From Arthrobacter sp. zg-Y238 (GTDB taxonomy: Bacteria > Actinomycetota > Actinomycetes > Actinomycetales > Micrococcaceae): a stretch of DNA of 64,000 bases. Location of the stretch: the NCBI RefSeq assembly GCF_024385525.1, contig NZ_JANFLU010000011.1, positions 62,001-126,000 on the forward strand, given 5' to 3'. Within the stretch, counting starts at the first letter, position 1. Each line of letters starts with the position of its first letter. A program made the translations under genes and the position numbers. Below, one piece after another: positions 28,551 to 38,470 of the stretch. The notes under the pieces were generated by a model. That model did no database searches, was not told the DNA's origin, and was given only the letters and a program-made list of their open reading frames with translations.

Positions 28551-30680
28551 ATGTATGCAGGGATAGTGAAGAACGCCAAGACGGCGTGGATCACGCTGCT
28601 GATCGGGGTGGCCGTCATCATTGGCCTGTTCGCCCTGCCGGCACAGGAAAACGACACCACCGACGTGGGTGGGCTGAATGACAAGTACCAGTCCGCCCAG
28701 GTCGCCGACCTGCTCCAGGAGTTCCCCGACGCGCAGGAATCCTCCGCCATTGTGGTGGTTTCCCGGGAGGACGGCGGTCCGCTGACGGACGCGGACACTG
28801 CCGGCATTGCCGGGATCAACGCGGCGGCTACGGAGGCCGGGGCCTCGGGTCCGCCGCCGCAGGTTCCGCCGGTGGTTTCGGAAAACCGGCTGGTCGCGAT
28901 TGTTCCGCTGACGCTGCAGGCAGCCGCCGACGACGGCGACGCCGTCTCTGCGGAGGTCGAAGATCTCCGGACCGCCGTTGCCGATGCCGCTCCCGAGGGC
29001 GTTAAGGCCGAGCTGACCGGCGGGGCGGCCTTCAGTGCCGACCTGGCCGGCGTGTTCTCGGGCGCCAACTTCGTGCTGCTGACCGTCACCGCCGGCGTCG
29101 TCGCCGTGCTGCTGCTGATCACCTACCGTTCGCCGTGGCTCTGGATCGTGCCGCTGGCGATTGTCGGCGCCATCGAACAGCTGGCCGCAAAGGTAGTGGA
29201 CCTGCTGGCCCCGGCCACGGGAATCACCGTGGATCCGTCCGCCGTAGGTATTACCAGCGTCCTGGTCTTCGGTGCAGCCACCAACTATGCCCTGCTGCTC
29301 ATTGCCCGGTACCGGGAGGAACTGCGCGTCCACGACTCCGTGTACGAGGCCATGCGCAAGGCCCTGACCCGCACCCGCGAAGCCATCATTGCCAGCGGCG
29401 GCACCGTCATCCTGGCCCTGCTCACCCTGCTGTTCGCCGATACCCAGAGCTACCGCGGCCTCGGCTTCTCGGCGGCCATCGGCATTGTGCTGGCCATCTT
29501 CAGCGCATTGTTCCTGCTGCCGGTGGCCCTGGTGCTGCTGGGCCGCAAACTGTTCTGGCCCTTTGTGCCCAAGGTGGGGGACCCGGCCAAGGAAGGCAAG
29601 TTCTGGGGCCGCCTCGGTGAAGCCACCGCACGCCGGCCCAAGACCATTGCCGGCACCGCCGTCCTGGTGCTGCTGGCCCTGGGCAGTGCCCTGTTCACCC
29701 TGCAGATCGGCCTGAGCGAAAACGAGCAGTTCCGGGAAAAGCCCCAGGCCGTCACCGCTGCGGAGACCCTGTCCGAAGGCTTCCCGGCCGGCTCATCCTC
29801 GCCCGTCACCGTCCTGGTGGACACCGACTCGGCGGACGACGCCGTCGCGCAGCTCTCCGGCATCGAAGGCGTCACCGCGGCGACTCCCGGCACCGAGCAT
29901 GACGGACGTACCCGGGTGGAACTGGTCACCGGGTACGAGGCCGGCACCGACGAAGCCAACACCTTCATCACCGACCTGCGGAACGACCTTGCCGGTGAGG
30001 ACTATGAGGCGCTGGTAGGCGGCGAGGCCGCCGAACGGGTGGACCAGCTGGCTGCGAACCAGCACGACACCGTGCTGGTGGGCACCTCCGTGATCGCCCT
30101 GGTGTTCCTTGTGCTGATGATCCTGCTGCGTTCCCTGGTGGCACCGGTGCTGCTGGTCGCCTCCGTGCTGCTGACGTTCCTGGCCGCAACCGGTCTGAGC
30201 TGGTTGCTGTTCGAGAATGTGCTCGACTTCCCGGCCATGGACGTGCAGACACTGCTCTACTCGTTCCTGTTCCTGGTGGCACTGGGTGTGGACTACAACA
30301 TCTTCCTGACCACCCGCGCCCGGGAAAACGCGGCCACCATGGGCACCAAGCAGGGCATGCTGGCGGCCCTGCGCTCCACCGGCGGCGTGATCACCAGCGC
30401 CGGCATCCTGCTGGCGGCCGTCTTCGCGGTCCTCGGCGTCCTGCCGCTGGTGACCCTGACCCAGGTGGGCATCATCGTGGCCATCGGTGTCCTGTTTGAC
30501 ACGCTGCTGGTGCGGACCGTCGTGGTCCCGGCCCTAACCTTTGTCCTGGGCGACAAGTTCTGGTGGCCGTCCAACCCTGCGGGTAAAGACGGACACCACG
30601 GACGCCACGAGGCTGAGCCCCAGCAGGATCCAGCGGGCGACGGTCAGCGTGCCGGCCAGGGCGGCATCTCCGCCCGTTAG
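28551..30680 (+). CDS. MMPL/RND-family membrane exporter
   Basis: The protein of about 709 residues has two repeats of an extracytoplasmic loop followed by a helix bundle, as in MMPL lipid or drug exporters. Helix motifs include GVTSVLVFGAATNYALLLIARYREEL-type segments and, in the second half, a GVDYNIFL stretch at the proton-relay region. I start at ATG 28551 after GGAGAAG. The last 30 residues (polar, after FWWPS) lie over the 3' end of the opposite gene. Probably repressed by the divergent MarR. Confidence 0.9.
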   Translation: MYAGIVKNAKTAWITLLIGVAVIIGLFALPAQENDTTDVGGLNDKYQSAQVADLLQEFPDAQESSAIVVVSREDGGPLTDADTAGIAGINAAATEAGASGPPPQVPPVVSENRLVAIVPLTLQAAADDGDAVSAEVEDLRTAVADAAPEGVKAELTGGAAFSADLAGVFSGANFVLLTVTAGVVAVLLLITYRSPWLWIVPLAIVGAIEQLAAKVVDLLAPATGITVDPSAVGITSVLVFGAATNYALLLIARYREELRVHDSVYEAMRKALTRTREAIIASGGTVILALLTLLFADTQSYRGLGFSAAIGIVLAIFSALFLLPVALVLLGRKLFWPFVPKVGDPAKEGKFWGRLGEATARRPKTIAGTAVLVLLALGSALFTLQIGLSENEQFREKPQAVTAAETLSEGFPAGSSSPVTVLVDTDSADDAVAQLSGIEGVTAATPGTEHDGRTRVELVTGYEAGTDEANTFITDLRNDLAGEDYEALVGGEAAERVDQLAANQHDTVLVGTSVIALVFLVLMILLRSLVAPVLLVASVLLTFLAATGLSWLLFENVLDFPAMDVQTLLYSFLFLVALGVDYNIFLTTRARENAATMGTKQGMLAALRSTGGVITSAGILLAAVFAVLGVLPLVTLTQVGIIVAIGVLFDTLLVRTVVVPALTFVLGDKFWWPSNPAGKDGHHGRHEAEPQQDPAGDGQRAGQGGISAR

Positions 30681-31166
30681 TTCGGCCGCACCGAGGGCAT
30701 TGTCAATGGCAATGTTCTCCCACAGGTCGGCCACCACAAAGAGGATCGGCGCACTGAAGAGCACCCAGCGCAATGCCCGGCGCTGGGTGTTCAGCCCGAT
30801 AATCAGCAGCCAGGTCAGGCCGAAGATCAGGGGAAAGAGCGTCCCGGCCGTCTTGTGCACGTAACTGAGCCGGCCCAGCGCCTCCTCGTCCATGGCACTG
30901 CGCAGGGCCGCCAGGTGGTCTTCGCCGTAGCCGAAGACCATGGAGTCGGGCATGGACAGGCCGTCCGCGAGTTCGGACAACTGGCCCGGCACCATGAGGT
31001 GCAGGTACCAGAACAGGAACAGTGTGGCCACCACCCCCGCAATCACAAGCAGACCCGGACTGCTCTTACCCTGCGGTCCCGCGGGTATTGCTCCCGGGGC
31101 GCCCGGGCGGGCTTGTCCGGCTTGGACTCCGTGTTTGGCGGCGCGCTGCGCGGCGGTTTTTCCCAT
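30534..31166 (-). CDS. Membrane protein, four helices, unknown function
   Basis: The 210-residue protein starts MGKTAAQRAAKHG. It has a cytoplasmic Pro/Gly-rich segment, a helix (LLVIAGVVATLFLFWYLHLM), an extracytoplasmic stretch of about 70 residues (LPDSMVFGYGED type), and three more helices near the C-terminus. I do not recognise a named family. The ATG at 31164-31166 is chosen over a longer open frame. Its 3' end overlaps the convergent MMPL gene by 147 bases, which is unusually long. Confidence 0.7.
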   Translation of the reverse strand: MGKTAAQRAAKHGVQAGQARPGAPGAIPAGPQGKSSPGLLVIAGVVATLFLFWYLHLMVPGQLSELADGLSMPDSMVFGYGEDHLAALRSAMDEEALGRLSYVHKTAGTLFPLIFGLTWLLIIGLNTQRRALRWVLFSAPILFVVADLWENIAIDNALGAAELTGGDAALAGTLTVARWILLGLSLVASVVSVFTRRVGRPPELVAQDKG

Positions 31167-31257
31167 AGGTACAGTATGGCCGCACCGGTCCCGCACCCCG
31201 ATGAGCCGCCCCGTGTGCGCCTGTCCGGGGCGCCGGCAGGCGGCTACGCTGGGGTCT

Positions 31258-32061
31258 ATGAGTGCCGTTGCATCCCCCGAAGACTTCGACCTCGCCGCCG
31301 AACTGGTGCGGGAGGCCGGGCAGCTTGCCCTGCGCATGCGCTCGGAAGGGCTGACCGCCAGCGAGAAGACGTCGGTGTCCGACGTCGTTACCGCCGCGGA
31401 CCGCGAGGCTGAGGCCCTGGTGGTGAACCGGCTGCGGCAACTGCGCCCGGATGACGGGATTGTGGGGGAGGAGGGGGCCAGCCACCAGGGCACCTCCGGC
31501 CGGTCCTGGGTCATCGACCCGGTGGACGGAACCTACAACTTCTTCGCCGGCTCCACCTACTGGTGCTCGGCCATCGCGCTTCGGAACGAACCCGGTCCGC
31601 ACGAACCTCCCGGAGACCCGGATGTCCTGCTGGGCGCCATCTACCAGCCGCAGGAAGACCGACTGTGGATCGGGGGGAAGGGCTTCCCGGCCACGGTCAA
31701 CGGATCCGTTATTGCTCCACCCGGTGACGAATCGCTGGACCGCCTGTCCGCGGGAACCTACATCCATCCCACCTGGCTGCTCCGCCCCGAGGTCACCGGT
31801 CCATGGACAGCGGCGGCTTCGCGGGCGGCGACCATCCGGATGATGGGATCCGGCTCCTGCGACCTGGCCCGCGTGGCCACCGGCCAGTCCGGCGCCTGGT
31901 TCCAGCACAGCTGCCCGGAGTGGGACTGGCTGCCGGGCAAGGCCATAGTCCGAGCCGCGGGCGGCAGCACCGCCGTCGTCGAAGTGCATGGCTTCCGTTG
32001 GCACATTGCCGGCACCGCCTCAGCGGTCCGCGAGATCCACGGCGCCCTGACCTCCGGCTGA
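31258..32061 (+). CDS. Inositol monophosphatase-family phosphatase
   Basis: The 267-residue Mg2+-dependent phosphatase has the metal motifs VGEEGAS, WVIDPVDGTYNFFAG and C-terminal EWDWLPGKAIVRAAGG. Members act on inositol phosphates, histidinol phosphate (HisN) or similar; the substrate cannot be told from sequence. The ATG at 31258 is used because the N-terminus MSAVASPEDFDLAAELV fits the family. It stands alone before pcrA. Confidence 0.9.
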   Translation: MSAVASPEDFDLAAELVREAGQLALRMRSEGLTASEKTSVSDVVTAADREAEALVVNRLRQLRPDDGIVGEEGASHQGTSGRSWVIDPVDGTYNFFAGSTYWCSAIALRNEPGPHEPPGDPDVLLGAIYQPQEDRLWIGGKGFPATVNGSVIAPPGDESLDRLSAGTYIHPTWLLRPEVTGPWTAAASRAATIRMMGSGSCDLARVATGQSGAWFQHSCPEWDWLPGKAIVRAAGGSTAVVEVHGFRWHIAGTASAVREIHGALTSG

Positions 32062-32157
32062 CCGGTTCGGCCAGGTCCGGCCCGGTCCGCCCCGCCGGAG
32101 CGGACGGTTTGGGTGCTCACCGGAATGTCAGCCGCAGCGCCTAGACTTAAAGCCATC

Positions 32158-34608
32158 ATGGACTATCTCTTTGATCCACTCTTTCCCGCACCCCGCAAAG
32201 CCGAACCGGCGCCTGCCGCAACGGCGCCGCCTTCCGGCACTGAGCGAAGGGGCTCCTCCTACGCGGACGAAAGCCGGGCCGCGGACCTGCTGCAGGGGCT
32301 GAATCCGCAGCAGGAGGAAGCGGTGAAGCATGCCGGCTCACCGCTGCTGATCGTGGCCGGTGCCGGCTCGGGCAAGACCCGGGTGCTCAGCCACCGGATC
32401 GCCTACCTGCTCGCCACCGGCCGGTCCAACCCCGGCCAGATCCTCGCCATCACCTTCACCAACAAGGCCGCCGCCGAAATGCGCGAGCGGATCGAAAACC
32501 TGGTGGGCGGCGTCGCGAAGACCATGTGGATCTCCACCTTCCACTCCTCCTGCGTGCGGATCCTGCGCCGGGAAGCCAAGACCGTGGGGATGAACTCGAA
32601 CTTCTCCATTTACGACTCGGCGGACTCGCTGCGCCTGATCACACTGGTGGCCAAGGGGCTGGATCTGGATCCGAAGCGCTTCACGCCCAAGTCGATCATG
32701 AACAAGATCTCCGCCCTGAAGAACGAACTCATCGACGAAGAGTCCTACGCGGAATCGGCCAACTACTCCGATCCCTTCGAGCAGGCCGTCGCAGACGTCT
32801 ACAAGGGCTACGCGCAGCGGATGCGCCAGGCCAACGCCATGGACTTCGATGACCTGATTGCGCAGACCGTGTTTATGTTCCGCGCGTTCCCCGGTGTCGC
32901 CGAGTACTACCGGCGGCGCTTCCGGCACATCCTGGTGGACGAATACCAGGACACCAACCACGCGCAGTACGCCCTGGTCCGCGAACTGGTGGGCAGCGAC
33001 GACGACGCGCTGGACGTGCCGCCGGCCGAACTGACCGTGGTGGGCGACTCCGACCAGTCCATTTACGCCTTCCGCGGCGCCGACGTCCGCAACATCAATG
33101 ACTTCGAAAAGGACTACCCGAGCGCGCGGACCATCCTGCTCGAGCAGAACTACCGCTCCACGCAGACCATCCTCAACGCCGCCAACGCGGTGATCTCCCG
33201 CAATCCCAACCGCCCCGAGAAGCGGCTGTGGACAGCGGAGGGCGACGGCGAAAAGATCATCGGCTACGTGGGTGAGAACGAGCACGAGGAAGCCCGTTTC
33301 ATCGCCGAGGAGATCGACCGCCTGCAGGACGAGGAGAACCTGCGCCCGGGCGACGTCGCCGTCTTCTACCGGACCAACGCGCAGTCCCGTTCCTTGGAAG
33401 ACGTCCTGGTGCGGGTGGGTCTGCCCTACAAGGTGGTCGGCGGCACGCGGTTCTACGAGCGCAAGGAAATCAAGGACGCGCTGGCCTACCTTCGCGTGCT
33501 GGTGAACTCGGACGACGTCGTGAACCTGCGCCGGATCCTCAACGAACCCAAGCGGGGCATCGGCGACCGCGCCGAGTACTCCGTGGCCGCCCTCGCCGAA
33601 CGTGAACGGATCTCCTTCATGGCCGCCCTGCGGCGTGCCGAGGAGGCTCCGGGCCTGGCCACCCGCTCGCTCAACTCCATCAACGGCTTCGTCAAGCTGA
33701 TTGACGACCTCGCCGAGGTGGCCAGCGGCTCCGGCGCGTCCGCAGCCCTGGAAGCCGTGCTGGAACAGACCGGCTACCTGGCGCAGCTGCGTTCCAGCAA
33801 TGACCCGCAGGACGAATCCCGGGTCGAGAACCTGGCCGAACTGGTCGCCGTGGTCCGCGAATATGAGCGGGACAATCCAGAGGGTTCCCTCGGCGAGTTC
33901 CTGGAACAGGTCTCCCTGGTGGCGGACGCCGATTCCATTCCCGATGCCCCCGGCGGTTCGGCGGAGGAAGTCGCGGCCGCCGTCGAGGAATCCCGCCGGC
34001 AGGGCGTGGTGACCCTGATGACCCTGCACACCGCGAAGGGACTGGAATTCCCGGTCGTTTTCCTCACCGGCATGGAACAGGGCCTGTTCCCGCACCAGCG
34101 TTCGGCCACGGATCCGGCCGAACTGGCCGAGGAACGGCGGCTGGCCTATGTGGGACTGACCCGGGCACGCCAGCGCCTGTACCTGACCCGGTCCGAGGTT
34201 CGCAGCATGTGGGGCCAGAGCCAGTACAACCCCGCCAGCCAGTTTGTCAGCGAAGTTCCGGCCGAGCTGATTGAGTGGAAGCGCGAGGGCATGGACCGTC
34301 CCACCTGGGGCGGCGGCGGCAGCATCACCTCAAGCCGCTACGGCGGATCCTCCTGGGGCGCCGGAGCGCCGAGCGGCACCGGCGGCAGCACCGCCAATTC
34401 ACCGGTGGCCAAGGCCATCGGCCGCGTGCAGCCGCAGAAGGAAGTCGTGTCCGTGGCCGCCGGCGACAAGGTCAACCACACGTCCTTCGGCTCCGGCACG
34501 GTGCTGGCGGTGGAAGGCGCAGGGGATAAGACAGTAGCGAAGGTGAAGTTCGACGTCGGCGAGAAACGCCTGCTGCTGCGTTACGCGCCGCTCACCAAAG
34601 AGAGCTGA
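32158..34608 (+). CDS. pcrA: ATP-dependent DNA helicase PcrA/UvrD
   Basis: The 816-residue superfamily 1A helicase has Walker A AGAGSGKTRVL, DEYQDTNHAQY, motif III VGDSDQSIYAFRGAD, motif IV LEQNYRST, motif V TAKGLEFPVVFLTG and motif VI YVGLTRARQRLYLT. The C-terminal domain ends in a Tudor-like region (NHTSFGSGTVLAVEG), the RNA polymerase-binding module of PcrA. It acts in DNA repair and in clearing stalled complexes. There is a Pro/Ala-rich N-terminal extension of about 45 residues. Confidence 0.97.
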   Translation: MDYLFDPLFPAPRKAEPAPAATAPPSGTERRGSSYADESRAADLLQGLNPQQEEAVKHAGSPLLIVAGAGSGKTRVLSHRIAYLLATGRSNPGQILAITFTNKAAAEMRERIENLVGGVAKTMWISTFHSSCVRILRREAKTVGMNSNFSIYDSADSLRLITLVAKGLDLDPKRFTPKSIMNKISALKNELIDEESYAESANYSDPFEQAVADVYKGYAQRMRQANAMDFDDLIAQTVFMFRAFPGVAEYYRRRFRHILVDEYQDTNHAQYALVRELVGSDDDALDVPPAELTVVGDSDQSIYAFRGADVRNINDFEKDYPSARTILLEQNYRSTQTILNAANAVISRNPNRPEKRLWTAEGDGEKIIGYVGENEHEEARFIAEEIDRLQDEENLRPGDVAVFYRTNAQSRSLEDVLVRVGLPYKVVGGTRFYERKEIKDALAYLRVLVNSDDVVNLRRILNEPKRGIGDRAEYSVAALAERERISFMAALRRAEEAPGLATRSLNSINGFVKLIDDLAEVASGSGASAALEAVLEQTGYLAQLRSSNDPQDESRVENLAELVAVVREYERDNPEGSLGEFLEQVSLVADADSIPDAPGGSAEEVAAAVEESRRQGVVTLMTLHTAKGLEFPVVFLTGMEQGLFPHQRSATDPAELAEERRLAYVGLTRARQRLYLTRSEVRSMWGQSQYNPASQFVSEVPAELIEWKREGMDRPTWGGGGSITSSRYGGSSWGAGAPSGTGGSTANSPVAKAIGRVQPQKEVVSVAAGDKVNHTSFGSGTVLAVEGAGDKTVAKVKFDVGEKRLLLRYAPLTKES

Positions 34609-34810
34609 GCAGGGATTTTTTCATAACCCAGACCGGGCATTTTCTACAAACGATAGAACTGTGTGCTTTATCACTAAAGGGGTAGTCTGGGATCGGCGTT
34701 CTGCCCTAAGGGACTAAAGTTCCTGATGGGGCAGACCGGCCGGATGCATCTGCTCGGCGATCGCCAGATCGCATGTAAACCCCTACTTCGACGTAGAAGG
34801 ACACTAGCCC

Positions 34811-35980
34811 GTGGACCTGTTTGAATATCAGGCGCGCGATATGTTTGAGGCGCACGGTGTACCCGTGCTCGCCGGAATCGTGGCGCACACTCCTGAAGAA
34901 GCCAAAGCTGCTGCTGAGAAGATCGGCGGCGTTGTAGTCGTCAAGGCGCAGGTCAAGGTTGGTGGCCGAGGCAAGGCCGGCGGCGTGAAGGTTGCCAAGA
35001 CCGCCGATGAAGCTTTCGAGCACGCATCCAACATCCTCGGCATGGACATCAAGGGCCACACTGTTAACACGGTGATGATTGCCCAGGGTGCCGACATTGC
35101 CGAGGAATACTACTTCTCGGTCCTGCTGGACCGCGCAAACCGCAATTACCTGGCCATGTGCTCGGTTGAGGGCGGCATGGAGATCGAGCAGCTGGCCGTG
35201 GAGCGTCCCGACGCACTCGCCCGCATTGCCGTTGACCCCGCCGTCGGCATTGACTCCGCCAAGGCCGCAGAGATCGTCGACGCCGCCGGGTTCGCCCCCG
35301 AGCTGCACGAAGGCGTTATGAACGCCATCATCAAGCTGTGGGATGTCTTCACCAAGGAAGACGCCACCCTCGTTGAGGTCAACCCGCTGGTGAAGACCGG
35401 CAACGGTGAGATCCTGGCCCTCGACGGCAAGGTCTCCCTCGACGAAAACGCCGACTTCCGCCAGCCCGGCCACGCCGCGCTGGAAGACAAGGACGCCGCG
35501 GATCCGCTCGAGGCCAAGGCCAAGGAAAACGACCTCAACTACGTCAAGCTGGACGGCGAAGTGGGCATCATCGGCAACGGTGCAGGCCTGGTTATGTCCA
35601 CCCTCGACGTCGTCGCCTACGCCGGCGAAAATCACGGCAACGTGAAGCCGGCCAACTTCCTGGACATCGGCGGCGGCGCCTCCGCCTCCGTCATGGCCGC
35701 CGGCCTGGACGTCATCCTGAATGACTCCCAGGTCAAGTCCGTGTTCGTCAACGTCTTCGGCGGAATCACCGCCTGTGACGCCGTGGCCAACGGCATCGTC
35801 AAGGCCCTGGAAATCCTGGGCGACGAAGCCAACAAGCCGCTGGTCGTCCGTCTCGACGGCAACAACGTCGAGGAAGGCCGCCGCATCCTTGCCGAGGCCA
35901 ACCACCCGCTGGTCACCCTGGCCACCACCATGGACGAAGGCGCCGACAAGGCCGCCGAGCTCGCTCACGCTGCTCGCTAA
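34811..35980 (+). CDS. sucC: Succinyl-CoA synthetase beta subunit
   Basis: The 389-residue ATP-grasp protein starts [19 protein letters not shown], with nucleotide-site [16 protein letters not shown], and the C-terminal [13 protein letters not shown]. With SucD it makes ATP (or GTP) from succinyl-CoA in the TCA cycle. The start is GTG behind AAGGA. The 200-base leader before it (34609-34810) holds no gene, only an AT-richer promoter-like stretch. Confidence 0.97.
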   Translation: MDLFEYQARDMFEAHGVPVLAGIVAHTPEEAKAAAEKIGGVVVVKAQVKVGGRGKAGGVKVAKTADEAFEHASNILGMDIKGHTVNTVMIAQGADIAEEYYFSVLLDRANRNYLAMCSVEGGMEIEQLAVERPDALARIAVDPAVGIDSAKAAEIVDAAGFAPELHEGVMNAIIKLWDVFTKEDATLVEVNPLVKTGNGEILALDGKVSLDENADFRQPGHAALEDKDAADPLEAKAKENDLNYVKLDGEVGIIGNGAGLVMSTLDVVAYAGENHGNVKPANFLDIGGGASASVMAAGLDVILNDSQVKSVFVNVFGGITACDAVANGIVKALEILGDEANKPLVVRLDGNNVEEGRRILAEANHPLVTLATTMDEGADKAAELAHAAR

Positions 35981-36016
35981 CCGAGCCTGTCGAAACCTAG
36001 AAGAGAGAACCCACCT

Positions 36017-36919
36017 ATGTCTATCTACTTGAACAAGGACTCCAAGGTCATCGTTCAGGGCATCACCGGCGGCGAAGGCACCAAGCACACCGCCCTGATG
36101 CTCAAGGCCGGCACCCAGGTTGTCGGCGGCGTGAACGCCCGCAAGGCCGGCACCACCGTCACCCACGGCGACGTTGAACTGCCTGTCTTCGGCACCGTTG
36201 CCGAGGCCATCGACAAGACCGACGCCGATGTCTCCATCGTCTTCGTACCGCCGGCCTTCACCAAGGACGCCGTAATGGAAGCGATCGACGCCGGCATCGG
36301 CCTCGTCGTCGTCATCACCGAAGGCGTTCCGGTACAGGATTCCGCCGAGTTCTGGGCCCACGCCCAGTCCAAGGTGGACGCCGACGGCAACCAGGTCACC
36401 CGCATCATCGGCCCGAACTGCCCCGGCATCATCACCCCCGGCGAAGCACTGGTCGGCATCACGCCCGCCAACATCACCGGCAAGGGCCCCATCGGCTTGG
36501 TCTCCAAGTCCGGCACCCTGACCTACCAGATGATGTACGAGCTGCGTGACCTTGGCTTCTCCACCGCCATCGGCATCGGCGGCGACCCGGTCATCGGCAC
36601 CACCCACATTGATGCACTCGCTGCCTTCGAAGCGGATCCCGAAACCAAGGCCATCGTGATGATCGGCGAAATCGGCGGCGACGCCGAAGAGCGTGCCGCT
36701 GAGTTCATCAAGGCCAACGTCACGAAGCCGGTTGTCGGCTACGTGGCGGGCTTCACGGCTCCCGAAGGTAAGACCATGGGCCATGCCGGTGCCATCGTTT
36801 CCGGTTCCGCCGGAACGGCACAGGCCAAGAAGGAAGCCCTCGAGGCCGCGGGCGTGAAGGTCGGCAAGACGCCGTCCGAGACCGCTACGCTGCTGCGCGA
36901 AGTCTACGCAGCCCTCTAG
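36017..36919 (+). CDS. sucD: Succinyl-CoA synthetase alpha subunit
   Basis: The 300-residue CoA-binding subunit carries the phospho-His in [12 protein letters not shown] and the motif [12 protein letters not shown]. It starts 36 bases after sucC, in one operon ended by the hairpin at 36933. Confidence 0.97.
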   Translation: MSIYLNKDSKVIVQGITGGEGTKHTALMLKAGTQVVGGVNARKAGTTVTHGDVELPVFGTVAEAIDKTDADVSIVFVPPAFTKDAVMEAIDAGIGLVVVITEGVPVQDSAEFWAHAQSKVDADGNQVTRIIGPNCPGIITPGEALVGITPANITGKGPIGLVSKSGTLTYQMMYELRDLGFSTAIGIGGDPVIGTTHIDALAAFEADPETKAIVMIGEIGGDAEERAAEFIKANVTKPVVGYVAGFTAPEGKTMGHAGAIVSGSAGTAQAKKEALEAAGVKVGKTPSETATLLREVYAAL

Positions 36920-36932
36920 CTCGTCCCTGCAC

Positions 36933-36972
36933 ACCCCCGTCCAACGGATTTCTCCGCTGGACGGGGGTTTTG
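36933..36972 (+). terminator. Terminator of sucCD
   Basis: ACCCCCGTCCA (36933-36943) pairs with TGGACGGGGGT (36958-36968); an inner CGGA/TCCG pairing closes the loop; TTTG follows. Confidence 0.9.
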
Positions 36973-36997
36973 TGCGTCCCAGCCACGAAAGTCGCAA

Positions 36998-38404
36998 ATG
37001 TCCACCACAGTAAATGGCCCCGACCGGGCTCCCAAGGCTTCCCCGCACAGACGCGCGCTTCGCCGTGCCTCCTGGATCGTCACCCTTGGCGGTTTCCTGT
37101 TCGGCTACGATACCGGTGTCATCAACGGCGCCCTGCCGTACATGGAAGACGATCTGGGCCTGACCCCCTTCACCGAAGGCCTGATCACCTCCAGCCTGCT
37201 CTTTGGCGCGGCGTTTGGCGGGGCTATTTCCGGGAAGCTGACCGATCGGTTCGGCCGGCGCCGGATCCTGATGGGACTCGCCGTCGTCTTCCTGATTGGA
37301 ACCCTCGGCACCTCCCTGGCACCAACGATCGCCGTCATGGTGCTGTCCCGGATTGTGCTCGGCCTGGCCGTGGGCGGTGCTTCGGCGCTGGTGCCCGTTT
37401 TCCTGGCCGAGCTCGCGCCGGCGGAACGCCGCGGCCAGATGGTTACCCGCGACCAGCTCATGATTGTCACGGGCCAGCTGGTCGCCTTTGTTGCCAACGC
37501 GGTGATCGGCAACATCTGGGGTGAAGACCAAGGGGTCTGGCGCTGGATGCTGGTAGTGGCCACCCTGCCTGCCATTGCCCTGTGGATCGGCATCGCGTTT
37601 GTTCCCGAAAGCCCGCGCTGGCTCGCCTCCAAGGGGCGCTTTGCCGAAACGCTCGCGGCGCTCCGCCGCATCCGCAGCGAGGCGGACGCGCAGGCCGAAC
37701 ATAACGAAGTGCGCGGCCTGGCGGAAAAGGAATCAGGACAGGCAGGTACGCTGCGGGACTTCGCGGAACCCTGGCTGCTGCGGGTGCTGCTGATCGGTAT
37801 GGGGCTGTCCATCGTTCAGCAGATCACCGGCGTGAACGCGATCATGTACTACGGCACGCAGATCCTTGCCGACGCCGGTTTCGGTACCGAGGCGGCGCTG
37901 ACCGCCAACATTGCCAACGGTGTGGTGTCCGTGGCAGCGGCTATCGTCGGCATCTGGCTGCTGGGCCGCGTCCGCCGTCGGCACATGCTGATGACCGGAC
38001 TGATCGGCACCGGGTCCTCGCTGCTGCTGATCGGGCTGGTATCCATCTTCGTCACCGAAGGCAGCGTCCGCGGTTACCTCATCCTGGCCCTGACGGTCAC
38101 GTTCCTGGCCTTCCAGCAGGGCGCCGTTTCGCCGGTGACCTGGCTGATGCTCTCGGAGATCTTCCCGTTGAAGGTCCGCGGCCTGGGCATCGGCCTGTCG
38201 GTCTTCGTGCAGTGGATGACCAACTTCGCCGTCGGCTTCTCCTTCCCGATCCTGATGGACGCCATCGGCATCTCGAAGACCTTCTTCATCTTCGTGGTGC
38301 TGGGCCTGCTGGCGCTGGTGTTTGTCCGCCGCTTCGTCCCCGAGACCCGGGGGCAGAGCCTGGAACAGGTGGAAGAACAGCTCCGGGCAGTCGGTACGAA
38401 GTAA
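36998..38404 (+). CDS. Sugar-porter-family MFS transporter
   Basis: The 468-residue, twelve-helix transporter has the sugar-porter signatures GYDTGVINGALPY, DRFGRRRIL, PESPRWLASKGR, QQITGVNAIMYY and PETRGQSLEQVEEQL. It is closest in pattern to the inositol/xylose/galactose proton symporters. No catabolic genes lie beside it, so the sugar is unknown. The ribosome site is weak. Confidence 0.92.
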   Translation: MSTTVNGPDRAPKASPHRRALRRASWIVTLGGFLFGYDTGVINGALPYMEDDLGLTPFTEGLITSSLLFGAAFGGAISGKLTDRFGRRRILMGLAVVFLIGTLGTSLAPTIAVMVLSRIVLGLAVGGASALVPVFLAELAPAERRGQMVTRDQLMIVTGQLVAFVANAVIGNIWGEDQGVWRWMLVVATLPAIALWIGIAFVPESPRWLASKGRFAETLAALRRIRSEADAQAEHNEVRGLAEKESGQAGTLRDFAEPWLLRVLLIGMGLSIVQQITGVNAIMYYGTQILADAGFGTEAALTANIANGVVSVAAAIVGIWLLGRVRRRHMLMTGLIGTGSSLLLIGLVSIFVTEGSVRGYLILALTVTFLAFQQGAVSPVTWLMLSEIFPLKVRGLGIGLSVFVQWMTNFAVGFSFPILMDAIGISKTFFIFVVLGLLALVFVRRFVPETRGQSLEQVEEQLRAVGTK

Positions 38405-38420
38405 GAGCCTGGGTGCACAC

Positions 38421-38464
38421 ACGAAGAAGGGAACCAGCCGGCGGCTGGTTCCCTTCTTCGTTGT
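38421..38464. terminator. Bidirectional terminator
   Basis: A perfect 19-bp stem (38421-38439 with 38443-38461) with a 3-base loop and T-rich flanks. It sits between the converging transporter and hydrolase genes and should serve both. Confidence 0.9.
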
Positions 38465-38470
38465 TCGACG

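Noticed and set aside
34609-34810. Possible riboswitch or small RNA in the sucC leader
   Set aside because: The region has AT-richer promoter-like sequence and short complementary pieces but no match to any aptamer I know.
34706-37702. A very long open frame (about 1000 codons) on the strand opposite sucC, sucD and the start of the sugar porter
   Set aside because: It mirrors well-identified genes. High third-position GC of the real genes removes stop codons from the opposite strand; no family motif or ribosome site is visible.
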